NCBI GenBank assembly: GCA_030549335.1
Contig: JAUKPH010000018.1
Coordinates: 1,426,001-1,490,000, forward strand
Length of the DNA: 64,000 nt
Origin: Pontederia crassipes
Lineage: Eukaryota; Streptophyta; Magnoliopsida; Commelinales; Pontederiaceae
Reading direction: 5' to 3'
Shown here: in pieces, positions 25,101 to 35,200 of the stretch
How positions within the stretch are numbered: position 1 is the first letter of the stretch
Layout: each line of letters starts with the position of its first letter
Position numbers and translations under genes: made by a program
Notes under the pieces: generated by a model
Database searches by the model: none
What the model was told of the DNA's origin: nothing
The model's input: the letters and a program-made list of their open reading frames with translations, nothing else

Positions 25101-25585
25101 CCTAACTCTGTTTTCTCTAATCTGGGCGTACAGTAGTGCTGATGAAATCCTCTACAACAACAACAAACCCTTATCCCACTAGGTGGGGTCGGCTACATGG
25201 CTACTGCTCTATTAGTACCCAAACATTTCGGTATATTATAAAAATCCTTTCGGTAACAACAAATCCTCTAGAACATATAAAAATCTGACAATATTTTTTC
25301 TTGCTCGAAACTAACACTAAGAAAATGTATACCTCATATATCGTTCTCTCATCGGATTGTCCCAGTTTTCCATGCTCCGCGTCCTGCAGTCGAGCAAACA
25401 GTTATGGGAACAAATCCAAGAACACGCGAAACAGTAACATTAACAGAAATGGAGCGCGCCTCTTCCACCTCGGTTCCATTTGTCCGAAGCGAATGCTCGG
25501 AGACCGCACGCCACTCCTTCTTGGCGGCGGCGGCGGCAACAGCAGCCGCCGCAGCCTGGGAGGACGAGCTCGCGACAGCCTCCAT
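7109..25585 (-). CDS. Plant coiled-coil protein of unknown function, 15 coding exons, 861 aa
   Basis: Exons: 25585-25469, 25383-25333, 25026-24790, 17398-17300, 17210-17155, 14277-14166, 12076-11906, 11749-11486, 9367-9164, 9071-8877, 8792-8673, 8516-8217, 8135-8037, 7963-7437, 7142-7109. All introns are GT-AG and the exons sum to 2586 nt, exactly 862 codons. Twelve of fourteen introns are phase 0. The start lies in a GC-rich exon coding for a Ser/Ala-rich leader, then KKEWRAVSEHS. Residues about 80-290 are a long E/Q/R-rich coiled coil (AWAKEDLLREQNKEL, REAQAWIQRVQEMDALQ). The middle is Ser/Asn/Gln-rich. About residues 650-700 form a compact segment (LPNRLAKMLAPLHW, then YGKLDDFVAYHPELF and VIEGDFIHL) that looks like a small winged-helix-type fold; an Ala-rich stretch and a disordered tail follow. 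I recall homologous uncharacterised proteins in other plants but no assigned function, and a DUF family name cannot be verified here. The gene looks intact; introns carry most of the local transposons. The last exon is short and least certain. Confidence 0.85.
7196..7372 (+). mobile_element. Short RTE-LINE derivative (head joined to tail)
   Basis: About 175 bp. It begins with a segment containing GCCGGTCCCAAGCCCGG and ends in the RTE-type tail GCCGACCCCACCTAGTGGG, then ATAAGGC and (TTG)n. The same tail closes the RTE LINE at 14674-15985. A weak flanking repeat, GTATCAA, is present on both sides. The element lies in the last intron and looks like an internally deleted, SINE-sized copy. Confidence 0.6.
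8541..8552 (+). mobile_element. Micro-insertion resembling a bare L1 3' tail
   Basis: The 12-bp insert CTCTTCAAAAAT lies between two perfect 15-bp copies of ATAGAAAAGCAAACT (8526-8540 and 8553-8567). It is 25-36 nt upstream of the splice acceptor of the exon starting at 8516. Confidence 0.6.
9679..11266 (+). mobile_element. 5'-truncated L1-type LINE with TSD and A tail
   Basis: It is flanked by perfect 14-bp duplications ATGATAAATCTTGA (9665-9678 and 11267-11280). It starts inside the reverse-transcriptase C-terminus (SFIPFGM-like) and continues through frame-broken C-terminal sequence to a zf-RVT zinc-binding region (CPMCGDAEEDIDHLFFYC pattern near 10795-10850). The 3'-UTR contains a (TA)n run and a GGATGACAA...TTGTCATCC stem, then TCTCTC and nine A. 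It lies in an intron, antisense to the coiled-coil gene. Confidence 0.85.
11188..11213. repeat. (TA)n microsatellite in LINE 3'-UTR
   Basis: About 13 TA units between the zf-RVT coding end and the terminal stem of the L1 element. Confidence 0.9.
12230..13110 (-). mobile_element. Old L1-type LINE C-terminal fragment
   Basis: On the minus strand, 12895-13010 codes for DRWIWSAGVFSVQQAYNLL, the usual linker before the zf-RVT domain. Further on, about 12590-12650, comes the zinc-binding signature CIFCGAEEDNNLFFGC. Stops and frameshifts lie between. It sits in sense orientation inside an intron of the coiled-coil gene. Ends and TSD were not resolved. Confidence 0.65.
13088..13230 (+). repeat. Interspersed repeat, second copy at 52528-52668
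   Basis: The segment TTTATCAACT...GTAGTC-like flank, then a CCTCTCAA and AATTATTAATAGT region, aligns by eye over about 140 bp with 52528-52668 inside PRP4 intron 1. Family unknown; no coding capacity. Confidence 0.5.
13474..13485 (+). mobile_element. Micro-insertion resembling a bare L1 3' tail
   Basis: The insert CCCCTCAAAAAA lies between two perfect 15-bp copies of AAATATTAGTGGACA (13459-13473 and 13486-13500). Confidence 0.6.
14428..14442 (+). mobile_element. Micro-insertion resembling a bare L1 3' tail
   Basis: The insert CTCTCTCAAAAAAAG is bounded by 18-bp near-repeats at 14410-14427 and 14443-14460 that match at 16 positions. It is the closest match to the TCTCTCAAAAAA end of the full L1 copy. 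Confidence 0.55.
14674..15985 (-). mobile_element. RTE-clade LINE, 5'-truncated and internally deleted
   Basis: Flanked by 19-bp duplications TTGATAATCTCGTAATCCA (14655-14673) and the same with one change (15986-16004). The minus strand codes for reverse-transcriptase pieces: an N-terminal part ending at NGKAVGPDGIPIE (about 15660-15980), then GSALSPYLFNLVIDAI and the catalytic box CMLFADDIVLLADS. The RTE-style C-terminus follows (LYGSECWAMKGQHERKV, MLRWMCGHTRLDKIRN, RLRWFGHV). The region between GIPIE and VSVAYIKVIQDMY is missing, roughly 450 bp compared with typical plant RTE elements as I recall them. The 3' end is the GCCGACCCCACCTAGTGGG tail followed by (TTG)n. Confidence 0.85.
16700..16980 (+). 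other. Possible LTR-like fragment
   Basis: It contains a TATA-like CCTATATAAACTCC (about 16874-16887) followed by a CT-rich leader and AATAAAATTC. This arrangement is common in plant LTRs. No coding region or paired LTR was seen, so this is a weak call. Confidence 0.25.
16983..17085 (-). mobile_element. RTE-LINE 3' tail copy
   Basis: Minus-strand tail with (TTG)n and GTGGGAGAAGGCTTTG. Upstream it contains CATGAACATGGATCAACG, which also occurs in the short derivative at 7196-7372. It lies about 70 bp downstream of an exon of the coiled-coil gene (17210-17155). Confidence 0.65.
17512..18477. mobile_element. hAT-like non-autonomous element carrying GC-rich repeat
   Basis: Ends: CAATGTTGTCAAA and TTTGACAACATTG, a perfect 13-bp inverted repeat. 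TSD: ACCACCAC at 17504-17511 and 18478-18485, a perfect 8 bp. Subterminal sequences (CTCGTAAATCGG and its counterpart) are also inverted. The interior holds AT-rich DNA and, at about 18020-18250, a GC-rich array of GCGGCGAACAGCAG-like units. The long open frames on both strands over that array are low-complexity artefacts, not genes. Confidence 0.82.
18738..18755 (+). mobile_element. Micro-insertion, possible L1-type tail
   Basis: The insert CCTTCTCAGAAGAAAAAA is flanked by perfect 11-bp copies of AATGAAATCAT (18727-18737 and 18756-18766). The tail is less typical than in the other cases. Confidence 0.4.
19001..20145. mobile_element. Foldback MULE-like element, 1145 bp
   Basis: It starts GGGTAAATTACACGAATGGT and ends with the reverse complement. 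A perfect 9-bp TSD, CAAAACATG, lies at 18992-19000 and 20146-20154. Almost the whole element is an inverted repeat with arms of about 560 bp meeting near 19570; the GC-rich central parts (GGCGAGTTGGCATAGGG and its counterpart near 19670-19690) are included. The 9-bp TSD and long TIRs fit Mutator-like elements. No transposase. It sits in the 7.4-kb intron between the exons at 24790 and 17398. Confidence 0.85.
22278..22821. mobile_element. hAT-like MITE inserted in the L1 reverse transcriptase
   Basis: Ends: TAGGGCTGGACACGAGC and, reversed, TAGGGCTAGAAATAAGTCGA. The 8-bp TSD TGCGGATG is perfect (22270-22277 and 22822-22829). Internal sequence is AT-rich with GGCCAAGCC- and GGCTTATT-like repeats and no ORF of note. 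Removing the element with one TSD copy restores the frame across the reverse-transcriptase active-site box. Confidence 0.88.
23967..24018 (+). mobile_element. 52-bp RTE tail inserted in the L1 LINE
   Basis: The insert consists only of the RTE 3' tail (AGCCGACCCCACCTAGTGGG, ATAAGGC, (TTG)n). It is flanked by TTGCATAGCTTT (23955-23966) and TTGCATGGCTTT (24019-24030), 11 of 12 identical. Confidence 0.75.
25155..25260 (-). mobile_element. Short RTE tail insertion, 106 bp
   Basis: Minus-strand RTE tail with (TTG)n, CTAGTGGGATAAGGG and the upstream TACCGAAATGTTTGGGTACT block. It is flanked by perfect 10-bp copies AAATCCTCTA (25145-25154 and 25261-25270; the latter continues the upstream flank). 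It lies in the intron between the second and third exons of the coiled-coil gene. Confidence 0.65.
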
Positions 25586-25863
25586 TGCCAGTCGCTCTCA
25601 GCTGAGCTCCCTCCCGATCCACTCGAACTCCTCCACGGAGCTCAAATCGCCGCGCCGCGCGCACAGCTCCGATTCAAGGAATCGCCTTTTGGCCCCTGGA
25701 GCCGGAGGCAATACCTCAGGGGACGATAGTGGGGATTGCAAGATGCACTAGGGTTTTGTGCCGAAGGAGGCAGCTGGGGATCTAAAGAGAACCGCAACCC
25801 GGAGGTGATCCCTAATCGGAATGGGGGCAATGGATCCAGGAGATGCTGAGGCGAGGTTAGATA

Positions 25864-25872
25864 TTAGGGTTT
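25864..25872 (-). promoter_or_regulatory. Telo-box-like motif in the upstream region of the coiled-coil gene
   Basis: On the minus strand the bases read AAACCCTAA, about 280 bp upstream of the start codon at 25585. A second AAACCCTAG lies near 25750. Such boxes are frequent near transcription starts of housekeeping plant genes; function here is inferred. Confidence 0.4.
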
Positions 25873-26117
25873 TCGCCGGGATTTGGAGGACAAAAACAGA
25901 AGTCGACAAGGAGACGCGAGAGAGAGAGAGAGGAATGGAGGAGGAGGCGGGGGAGTTTGGAGGGCGGAGGAAGCGGATCCGAATGGTGTTCTCTACCTTT
26001 TATTGCTTGCTGCGGTTGGAAACAAATATATATTTTAGCGCGTTCGACAAAGTGAAAATAGGGCACACAATTAACTTCTCCACGAGAGTGTACGAATTTG
26101 GAAATGCTAATTTATTT

Positions 26118-26899
26118 GAAAAAATTATATCAAATACCTTTCAAATTTAACATTTACTTAGTGATAAACTCCGACTTCAAATACGAATATTCTCCATTTT
26201 CGAATTTATTGCACGAGATGCCCTCTTAATCGAGAATACTCGATTTCTGACATAACTATGCTCTCTCTCCGTCATGCAAAAAAATACTATAATAATAAAA
26301 AAATATTTCCTCTCCCTCCAACGTCCTCATTGAAGGGAGAAGAGGACGCCGACGAAGGAGGCTCGCCCCCTTGTGCGACCTCGCGTCGGGGGCGAGGCGT
26401 CCCCTTTGCTCTTCATCGTCGCCGCCAAAGGGGGTTCTTGCCTCGCCCCTCTCTACGACCTCGAGGTGGGGGCGAGACCCTCCCCCTTTGCTCTTTCGCT
26501 GACGCGAGCAAAGGGGGGGCCCTCTCCTCCCCCCTCGACCTCGTCGGAGGTCGCATGGGGCGAGCACCCCGTTGCTCTTCATCGGCGCAGACAAAGGGAG
26601 GGCCTCTTTCTTCCTTCGTGACCTCGTCAAGGTCGCAGGGGGTGAGCCCCCCTTCGTCGGCCTCCTCTTCTCCCTCTGACGAGAACGTCGAAGGGAGATG
26701 AAATGTTTTTTAATATTTTATTATTATATTATTATTTTTTATTAATTTGTTTACTTGATGTGCCAATGCTCTCTTGCATGCGTTCGAGAAATCGGGTATT
26801 CCCGATCGGGAGGACATTCGTGCAACAAGTTCGAAGATGGAAGACATTCGTGTTACAAAGTAAACGTCAAAATTAAAGGACATTTGGTGTAATTTTTTC
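26118..26899. mobile_element. Foldback MULE-like element, 782 bp
   Basis: It starts GAAAAAATTATATCAAAT and ends with a close reverse complement. The 10-bp TSD TAATTTATTT is perfect at 26108-26117 and 26900-26909. Inverted similarity runs from the ends (ATTTACT..., TTATTGCACGA...) into the GC-rich centre (GGGAGAAGAGGACGCCGACG and its counterpart near 26655-26680). The GC-rich interior gives long open frames on both strands that are not genes. It lies about 530 bp upstream of the coiled-coil gene's start codon. Confidence 0.8.
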
Positions 26900-26909
26900 T
26901 AATTTATTT

Positions 26910-29612
26910 AAGTTGTAAGAAATGGTATCCAAAGATGTCCAAATCCTTGCTCTCTTCTAAGAATGAAACGATTGCATTTATCATAAAGACGTACACATTT
27001 AAATTAACCCGATCCATCTTATATTCTTGATTTTCGAATTTCCTCCCCTCTATGTTTTCTTCTTCATTCTTCTAGAGCCTTCTCCTTATTAGACGGCTAT
27101 TAAAGAAATACTCCATGTTGGGGCGGCTTGTCAAAGAAAATATTTATTTTTTTGAAGGGGTGAGTAGATATTTGTGAATCAAATAAAATAACAAAATATC
27201 ATATTCTTAAATATATATTATTTTTCTCTCTGGTTTAATTAAAGAAATAAAATTTTAAAATATAATATTTTATAACTAAAATATTTATTATAAATAGTTG
27301 ATGGTTAATACTATAATAATAAAAATATTACCATAATACTATAAGATTGGAATAAAAAATAAAAAAAACAATTCAAAAAGTTGAAAAAAAATAAGAATAC
27401 AAGCATTCTTATATTTTTAAAGAATATTTGTATTCTTCTGATGAATGTAAAAATGATGACTTCATGCTTTTTTAAATGGTTTTATATTTTCTATGTTGTA
27501 TCAAAATAATTCTATATTAGCTAATGTTTGAATGTGTTTTTTCAAATAATATGATATTTAATATGTAATCTTTAATCAAACAAATGGAGCCTAAAAGTAT
27601 TTTGAAGATTGTACACACCCAAAAGAGAAAAGTTTTAAAACCAATTACTTATCTATTATCTTAAGGGGTTAGGAAAGTTAGTTGGGATGAAAAGAGGGTG
27701 AAAACTAAGAAGGATAATGATTCATCCTTCTAAAAATGATTTTTTTTTAATGAAGGGAAACATCTCACCTTCCACCTCTCTACTTTTTTATCAACCTGGA
27801 TATGAAGTGTAAATAAGGAAAGTTTCTCATTAAATAAGTTCTCAATTTTAATTCTATTTGATTAAGTGCCCATTTGATTTTTATTTAATAAAAAAATTGT
27901 GACCAAATTATAGTGCTGAGAACAATTATAACACCCCAAGTTTTTCAAAACAAATTACTTTTTGCAATTAAATAAATTTGAAAATTAATTACTTGTCAAA
28001 ATTAATTAAAAAATTGAAAGAAAATAAAAGTATAATTAGATAAAAATAGGAAGAAAAAAAGAAAACATAAATTCTAATCGAGATAGGAATTGAGTTTTAT
28101 ATTAAAATTAGGCATTTAAATTTGAATCTAACTTAATATTAAGTTTAAGTTATAAGAAACTCATAATATGGTGATATTCAGAAAAAATAATAATAATATC
28201 TATTATTTTAAAATCCAAACATTAAGATACAATGAAAGTATTAATTATTATAATTTGAAAACTCAAAAAAATAAAGGATAAAATATGATTAAGAGTTCTA
28301 ATTATATTAAAACTTACTCTCTCGTCTCACCTTTCCTTCTCCTCTATTTCACCTTTCTTTCTCCTCTACACTTGAGTTGTTCACATTTTTCTCTTTTCTG
28401 GGTGCACATGCATGACAGCTCTGACATTTGAGTAATCTTAGTTGTTCTTAAAGGCTCGAATGCCTAAAGTTGCATGAAGGTCGAAGCATAGTCATCAAAA
28501 AGCTCAAACCAAAGTCATATGTTAAAGTTAATTTAACTGCAAAGGTATGTATTAAAATTTTAGATTCGCTTTTGGATATATTTTCTTTATATAATAATCA
28601 TAGTTAAAATTATGATTTATGATCTTGTATGATTCTTGAAGAAGTCTCTTAAGTTTGCATCCTGAAAGCACTACCTTCTATGTTGCAAAGTCTCTGTAAC
28701 ATTAAAGAAAAATTACACCAGAGTTTCGTTGTATGAGAACCTAGCTCGGCTTCTTCACACGTGCAAACTACTTCACCCCGACACATTGAATTTGACCTAG
28801 CTCCAGAGTTGACCTGGTTCATATTTGATACTACCCATCTCGAATTTTAATATAAAAGAGTAATAATATTGTCTCGGGTGTTGACCCAACAGTCCAGCCC
28901 GTATGTCATCATATTGCATGGGTTTCAACTTTCATGTTACAAAAAACATATTTCCACTCATCTGACCTAAGCCATCTCGAATCCCACTCAGGTTTTATAG
29001 CATTGAAACATTAGTTATTGCTTAGAATCGCCCATTTCTATTTGAGCCAGTCCACATTTCTATTCGGCCATTATAGAAAACTCAATCCAAGTTGTCTGAA
29101 GGTTAAGATCGAAATATTTGATAACAAAAATCAATTTGAATCACCTTGTACCCCCTCAGGTTTCAAACAATCAAACCTGGTCCCACCCCATTCGGGTCGA
29201 GTTCCATTATTTATTAAAAAATTATTATCTTATTAAGTATTTTATGATTGAATAATATTTTTAGTCTTGTATGTGGTTATGTAATAATAAAATACTACGC
29301 ACATAGTTAACTAGGCTAATAAGATAAGAGTCTTAATTAAGGATTTACCATGTGAACTTATTATAATATTGATTATTATTCATGTTTAACAAACCACCTC
29401 TTAGGAATGGTAGACACTTTCTACATATTCATGGGTAGACATTTAATTAGAGATGTTTCTTACTTGTTCATAGGCTTAAAGTGCTATGAGTAGAAGAGAT
29501 ATATACATCTTAATTGTTCATATGTCAGAAAGTCCTACTTCAAAGTTACAGATAATTCTCTACGTAAAGTGTCATGGTAATTCATTAATAAAAAGATGAG
29601 CTCACGTAGGAC

Positions 29613-29656
<44 letters not shown>

Positions 29657-31670
29657 TTGAAGGCAATTGTATTTAAAGGAAAAGATAAAATACTATGTAC
29701 CGGAAAAGAATGATCAATTGTATTTGATAGAGAAAAAAGAAGTAAAGCATTGGTTGAAAAAAAGGATCGTTTCTAATTGAAAAGTTCATTTGGGCTTGAT
29801 AAGATGGTAAATTTTATTGGTAATTGATGAAAAAGAAAAATTCATTGAATAAAAATTATTTGTGTTGAGAAAGACTCTTATTACATGCAATTAATTTAAT
29901 TATTTAAATGTATTTTGCTTTTATTAGGAATGCATGGTGAAGTGTATTATATTACATATTGTGTCATTGTTTATGAAAATTTTATTTTATTTTGTTTGAA
30001 TTTCACAAATAACTGATGATAATGGAAACTCAAGCAAAGATGAAGTTCGCGATGATGCTAACATGCACACGAAACTAAGTCAATAAGACTCATTATCATT
30101 AATGTAAGAGCTAATTGAAAGTTAATTGTCTTTTGAGGATTAGTATGAAAATAAAGTTAAAAAATAACCATTTTCTACACTTTATGTAAAAAGTTGGATG
30201 TTTGTTATTTTCTTTGGTTATGTTTGTCAATCGAAGTTTAAGAAGAAGAAATTGCAAGTAAGATTCAAAAGAAGCACAATAATAGAATGGTGAATTATTA
30301 AGATGTTACAACAACTTTAAATGTTAAAATCAAATTTTTAAAAAATAATCATGTGATTGGATAAATGAACTCATAACAATAAGCTTGTGTACGGTTTGAC
30401 AATAAATGGCAAATAAGTTATTTATAATCAAAGTGCTCAAATGCACTTCAAATGTATAAATATGGATGAGAACAAAAGAGTGGAAACGAATAACATATTT
30501 GAAAAATTGCAAGTTATAATTATCAATTAAGTAATATGATCAAATGGTTTATACATTTTTTTCTTGGTTTCATTTCACTTATAATTAAGTTGATAAAACA
30601 AAACTTATGTTTTTTTTACTTATCAAATAGGTAGAAATTTGAAAACAACTTATAACCAAGTTTAACCAAACTATAAGTTTAGTCAAATACCCCCTTAAAC
30701 ATATAAATATATCTATAGAGGATATAATCATTCAAATAATATATTTTAATTTAGAAAGTGCACTCAAAATTTATTAATCGTTTTCTATATTTGCATCATT
30801 TGTATCCAATAATGGTTCATTACTCTCAAATTAAATATTTATATAATAATTGCTCTTTCTTCTTTTATGCATTGAAGTTCATGAAAATTTTGTTTATAAA
30901 TTTCTTTTTTTTTCTTTATTCCTTTAACACACATTTTTTTTACTGAACAAATCTTCAATTGAAACTAAGAAACATTATTATTTGTTCATATTTTCTCATC
31001 ATTATTAATTTTAAAGGAGCCAACAAAAAATATTCAAAGTTTTACATCAAAATGATGTCTACAACTTTGTCATTTTCAACATTAATATGATTTTGTCCAT
31101 AAGAAACGTGTTGATTTCTCTTAATAATGGTAAAAAGCACACATGCAACAACATTTTTTGTGTGAAAATGCTTCATATCATCTATCATCTCCCTTTTCAT
31201 AATGACATAAAATTGACCTCTATTATCTTTTTTTTCAGAAAACACGTTTATATTTTTGTCAAGAAAATCAATGAAAATAATAAAATAACCATATTATCTA
31301 AAGATCTAGCATTAATGGGACCACACCTATTAACATTGATAGAATCCCATTTATTTTGTTTGGAACTAAATATATAGGATAATCTAAATATTTAGGATAA
31401 TATATGTATAGGATAATTTATATATTTAGAAAGTAGATCGTACAAATTTTTCATATTATCTTTTGTAATAGTAATGCAAGAATTTCTTACAATAGTATGT
31501 AATTTTCTCTAATTCATGTGTACTAATATATTGTGACACAAATATCAATTTTTACAATCCTTCCCTCATTATGAAGCACCATATGAGTTATATTTTGGTG
31601 TGTATAATATTTTGTACAATTGAAAATCATAATCATTTAATTTTTGCATTTATCCATTTTATTCCTAGGT
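26910..31670. other. AT-rich gene-poor region
   Basis: I see no supportable gene. Near 27930 there is TATAACACCCCAAG, a motif often seen at plant LTR starts, but no partner LTR or pol was found. A (TA)n run lies at 29615-29653. Short open frames (for example 31042-31245) show no family signature. Confidence 0.4.
29615..29653. repeat. (TA)n microsatellite
   Basis: About 19 uninterrupted TA units. Confidence 0.95.
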
Positions 31671-31679
31671 AAATATGCA

Positions 31680-32270
31680 TGAGGGAAATGTTTTTCATGC
31701 TCGTTTGATGTCTCTATCTCGAAGTGTACTTGCATGTCATTGCAATACCAAATTGCACATCTACAATTTGGTATGCATTAATGTCCATTGTATTATTACC
31801 CAACCATCTTATATCACCATCGTGCATTCTAATAAAATTATGAATGTGGTCAATTTGAGAATCAGAAAAATGTATTTTTAGTGTGTCAATAATGAGCTCA
31901 ATATGATTTCCCGATGAAGCACGATCAAGATTAAATAACTCCTTACATAAGTGGTATCGTATTTTCTCGATATATGCAAGAAATTTGGAGTATTTGCATA
32001 ACTTATGTCTACCAAAAAATGCTTACCAAAAGGAACATGAAATCTTTATTTTAATGATTTTTATAAAGCAGATGTAGTAGAATCTTCCCATCTAATTGTT
32101 ACCATATGACATGCAAGTCAAAATCACAATCCACCATTACATTATGAGATAAAGTTTCAATTCCAATAAGAATATTGTGAGTATTGCAAAATGGTAATTG
32201 CAAATGTGTGTGCCATCAAATTTTTTTCAAGAAATGCATGTCAATGCAATCCTACAATTTATATTAAAAA
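31680..32270 (-). pseudogene. PIF/Harbinger (DDE) transposase fossil
   Basis: Reading the minus strand across frames gives fragments in the order seen in Harbinger transposases: NVMVDCDFDLHV (about 32110-32150), RWEDSTTSALYKNH with KDFM, then GKHFLVDISYANTPNF (about 31985-32030), an IRYHL/ELFNLDRAS stretch and a C-terminal IHNFIRMHDGDIRW part near 31830. The LVDxxYANTPNF motif is the most telling. Several frameshifts and stops make it a dead copy. Element ends were not found. Confidence 0.6.
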
Positions 32271-35200
32271 CAATTATAATTTATAATTAAAGAAATATTT
32301 TAATATAAGATATACAAAATAAAGATATCTTATAATATGGGAAATATTTACTATTATTTTTTTAATATCCAGAAGTGCCATAAGAATCGAGGAAAGAATT
32401 AAATATTATGTGACACTTGGACAATAACTTCTAACATATTTTTTGAGTGACCATGTAACGATTTGAGATTCACATAACTTTCACATACTCAAAGTTGTCT
32501 CAAATATATTACACAATTTTTTTTCAAATATATAAATCATGAAATAAGGAGGACTTTTTTAAATAATAATGGCTAATAATTTAGAATATTCGAAATAGCT
32601 AGTACAACCATAATATCCAAATACTAAAAATGTGAAATAATAAAATGAGACAACTCTAGTAAACTTGATAATCATATGCAACATCCATCTGTCACTAAAT
32701 TGAGTCATATGCGGGATCATCATCTATATCAGCTTTCTCAAATGTATGTCAGATATAAGAAAAAACCATGAGTATAAAAATACCTGATGTGTAGGGTACA
32801 ACCATGATTAATAATCAATTATACTCATAAGATAAAATCAATATAACAATGCAATACGATAATGAATCGAATGATCAATATAACAATAGATCAATATGTA
32901 AGGCTAATGTTAGAAGATCAATAAATAATGATAACAATTATCAATGAACAATTTAACAATGACTTTATCTATTCACTTTAACAATTCGATTCGATAAGAC
33001 AATAGTATGTCAATATTCAAATAACCATGATCTATATAATTTAATTTGATTCAATTCAATTTCAATTTAATTTATCAATGTTTACGTTATCCAATACAAT
33101 AAAGAACGAACAATCAATTAAGAGAAATTCTATGTCCCTTTCATGCAGGTCAATGAGAGATATCAAGTCCACGACAAGTCAAAAATAACAATATTAATAA
33201 TTTGTAAATAATGGGGACTATGGTCAAACACAAGACAATCATATCTTTTCTAGAGGATGAGGCACGCTATCTACCACATTCCATTCAATTCAATAATAAT
33301 ACGACCTGTGGACTTGGAAGCAACTTTCAGCTTCTATATTGTTTACCTAAGACACTTATCTTTAATAATTTAATTTAGGTTAAATAAGATTGACTTGAGT
33401 TGTGTATGACGTGAAAAGAACAACAATAAACATCGCGCCTTGTGTGGAAAGGGGATGTCTCAGAGGATAATTAAGTACCCCTAAACGTTTGAATACCCTC
33501 ACATAGACAAATACCCCCACTTCATAGGAAAATTTCGAATAAATTTTAAAATTTATAATATCCCAACACACATGACAAGGCTGTAAGTATAAAATGGTCG
33601 TAGTATTTGAGGTTCGTCCCAAGAAAGAATGCAGCTAATCCTATTCAAAGTGCTTTGTCAAAAAAATGTGAAAAAAACAATTTATGTAAAAAGGATAAAG
33701 AATAAAAGGAAATGATCTAGAACATACTAAAGAGTGATCAGTTACACTATTATTTTTTTATGATTTTTTAGTGTATTGAATGAATCAAAGTGTGAAAGTC
33801 GATATAACGAAAATCAAATATCTACGTGATTTAATACTAGGACTTATGGGGGAGTATTGCTTCAAGATTATTATTTCTTAACCATTAAAAAGGGATAAGT
33901 TGACAACAAATACCCTTACGCATCTTTATGCTCGCTCTCACGGCAAATAATGTTTAACGATATGGTTCACTCTCGTGCTTACCAATCGTTGGACTCACAC
34001 ACATGTGTCATCCATTAGAGCTCGATTGTTGCGCTCTCGTAGGCGCCAATTTTCTTGGTGATGGCATGGGTTGGCGCACCACACACTTTTTGACTCAATG
34101 GACCTCAAAGTTGTAAATTAAGATTCGACCAACCTCTTGGCCTATGTCGAATCCCGATTGATGATGAATCCCTATCCGGTGAGGTCTCCTTTGTCAAGCA
34201 ATGACAAGCTAGTTTAGGAAATTCCAAGTGAACATCTCTGATTTCGACGAAATGTTAATTCTTAGTGATGTCCCTAGTCATAACTCAGCTTTTGCACCGC
34301 CTCTCAACCTACTCGCAGAAATGCCCTCTCGAGTTGGACGCCACTAATTCAATAAAGCCCATCGCAAATTTACAGACAAAATTGGAATGTTGGCAGAAAA
34401 TGTTCAAGAGTGAGCCGAGCTCGTCTCTCGATGTACTCGAAATGTGCATCCTACCACTCTTAAAGCATTCCTAAGTCATCATCTCACCTCTCGGCATGCA
34501 TATGGTGATCAGATCGTCGAGCACCCTCTTGAGTGAGGTTCGAAAATGCCACAGACAAGGCCGGACGAAAAATAATCTTTCTCGAGAAATAAAAAAATTA
34601 GAACATAGGAAAACAAGAACTCCACCGCACCTTGATAGATAAACTTTAGACAGCTACTTGCTTCTCGGCAAATAAGAGCTGAAGCAAAGGATTAGATCTC
34701 CATCTAAAGACTTGGTGTGACTGATTCCTCAATCCTACGAAAACACATTCAGTAGTTCTAGGTAATTAAATAAGGAAAAGAACAATAATACAAAGAAAAT
34801 TAGAAATCAACATGTTGCATATCATAAAATCAAAGGATAATGTAATGAACTAAGCATCCCTAGCAAACTTCCCCAACCTTAGCTGGTTGATTAGTTGCAC
34901 ATAGACAAAAGGAGTAACATGACACTCAAGTTCATCCATTGTTCCATGGAATAATATTCAGAGAGCCAAGAGTTCTCTCCTCCCTCTCCTTGACTACCTC
35001 AAACCCTCTCCGCCTCTCTGTCTTTGATCTGCCCCCGTTTGATTTGTCTCCTATCCTTTTTGTATCCACTTTCTGCTATTTGTCTAGGATTTCTCCTCTT
35101 TTTTGTCTTTAACGTCCACAATGTCCCTAGGAAGCTTCCCTTCTGTCATCGGTGAAGCACTTGTCGGTTTGTTCCCTAGCATGTGGTGAGTAGTTTATGT

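Noticed and set aside
26256..26701. Open frames on both strands, 124-147 residues
   Set aside because: GC-rich inverted core of the foldback MULE.
31042..31245. 67-residue minus-strand ORF as a small gene
   Set aside because: No recognisable domain and no supporting splice or promoter context; could belong to the nearby Harbinger remnant but cannot be shown.
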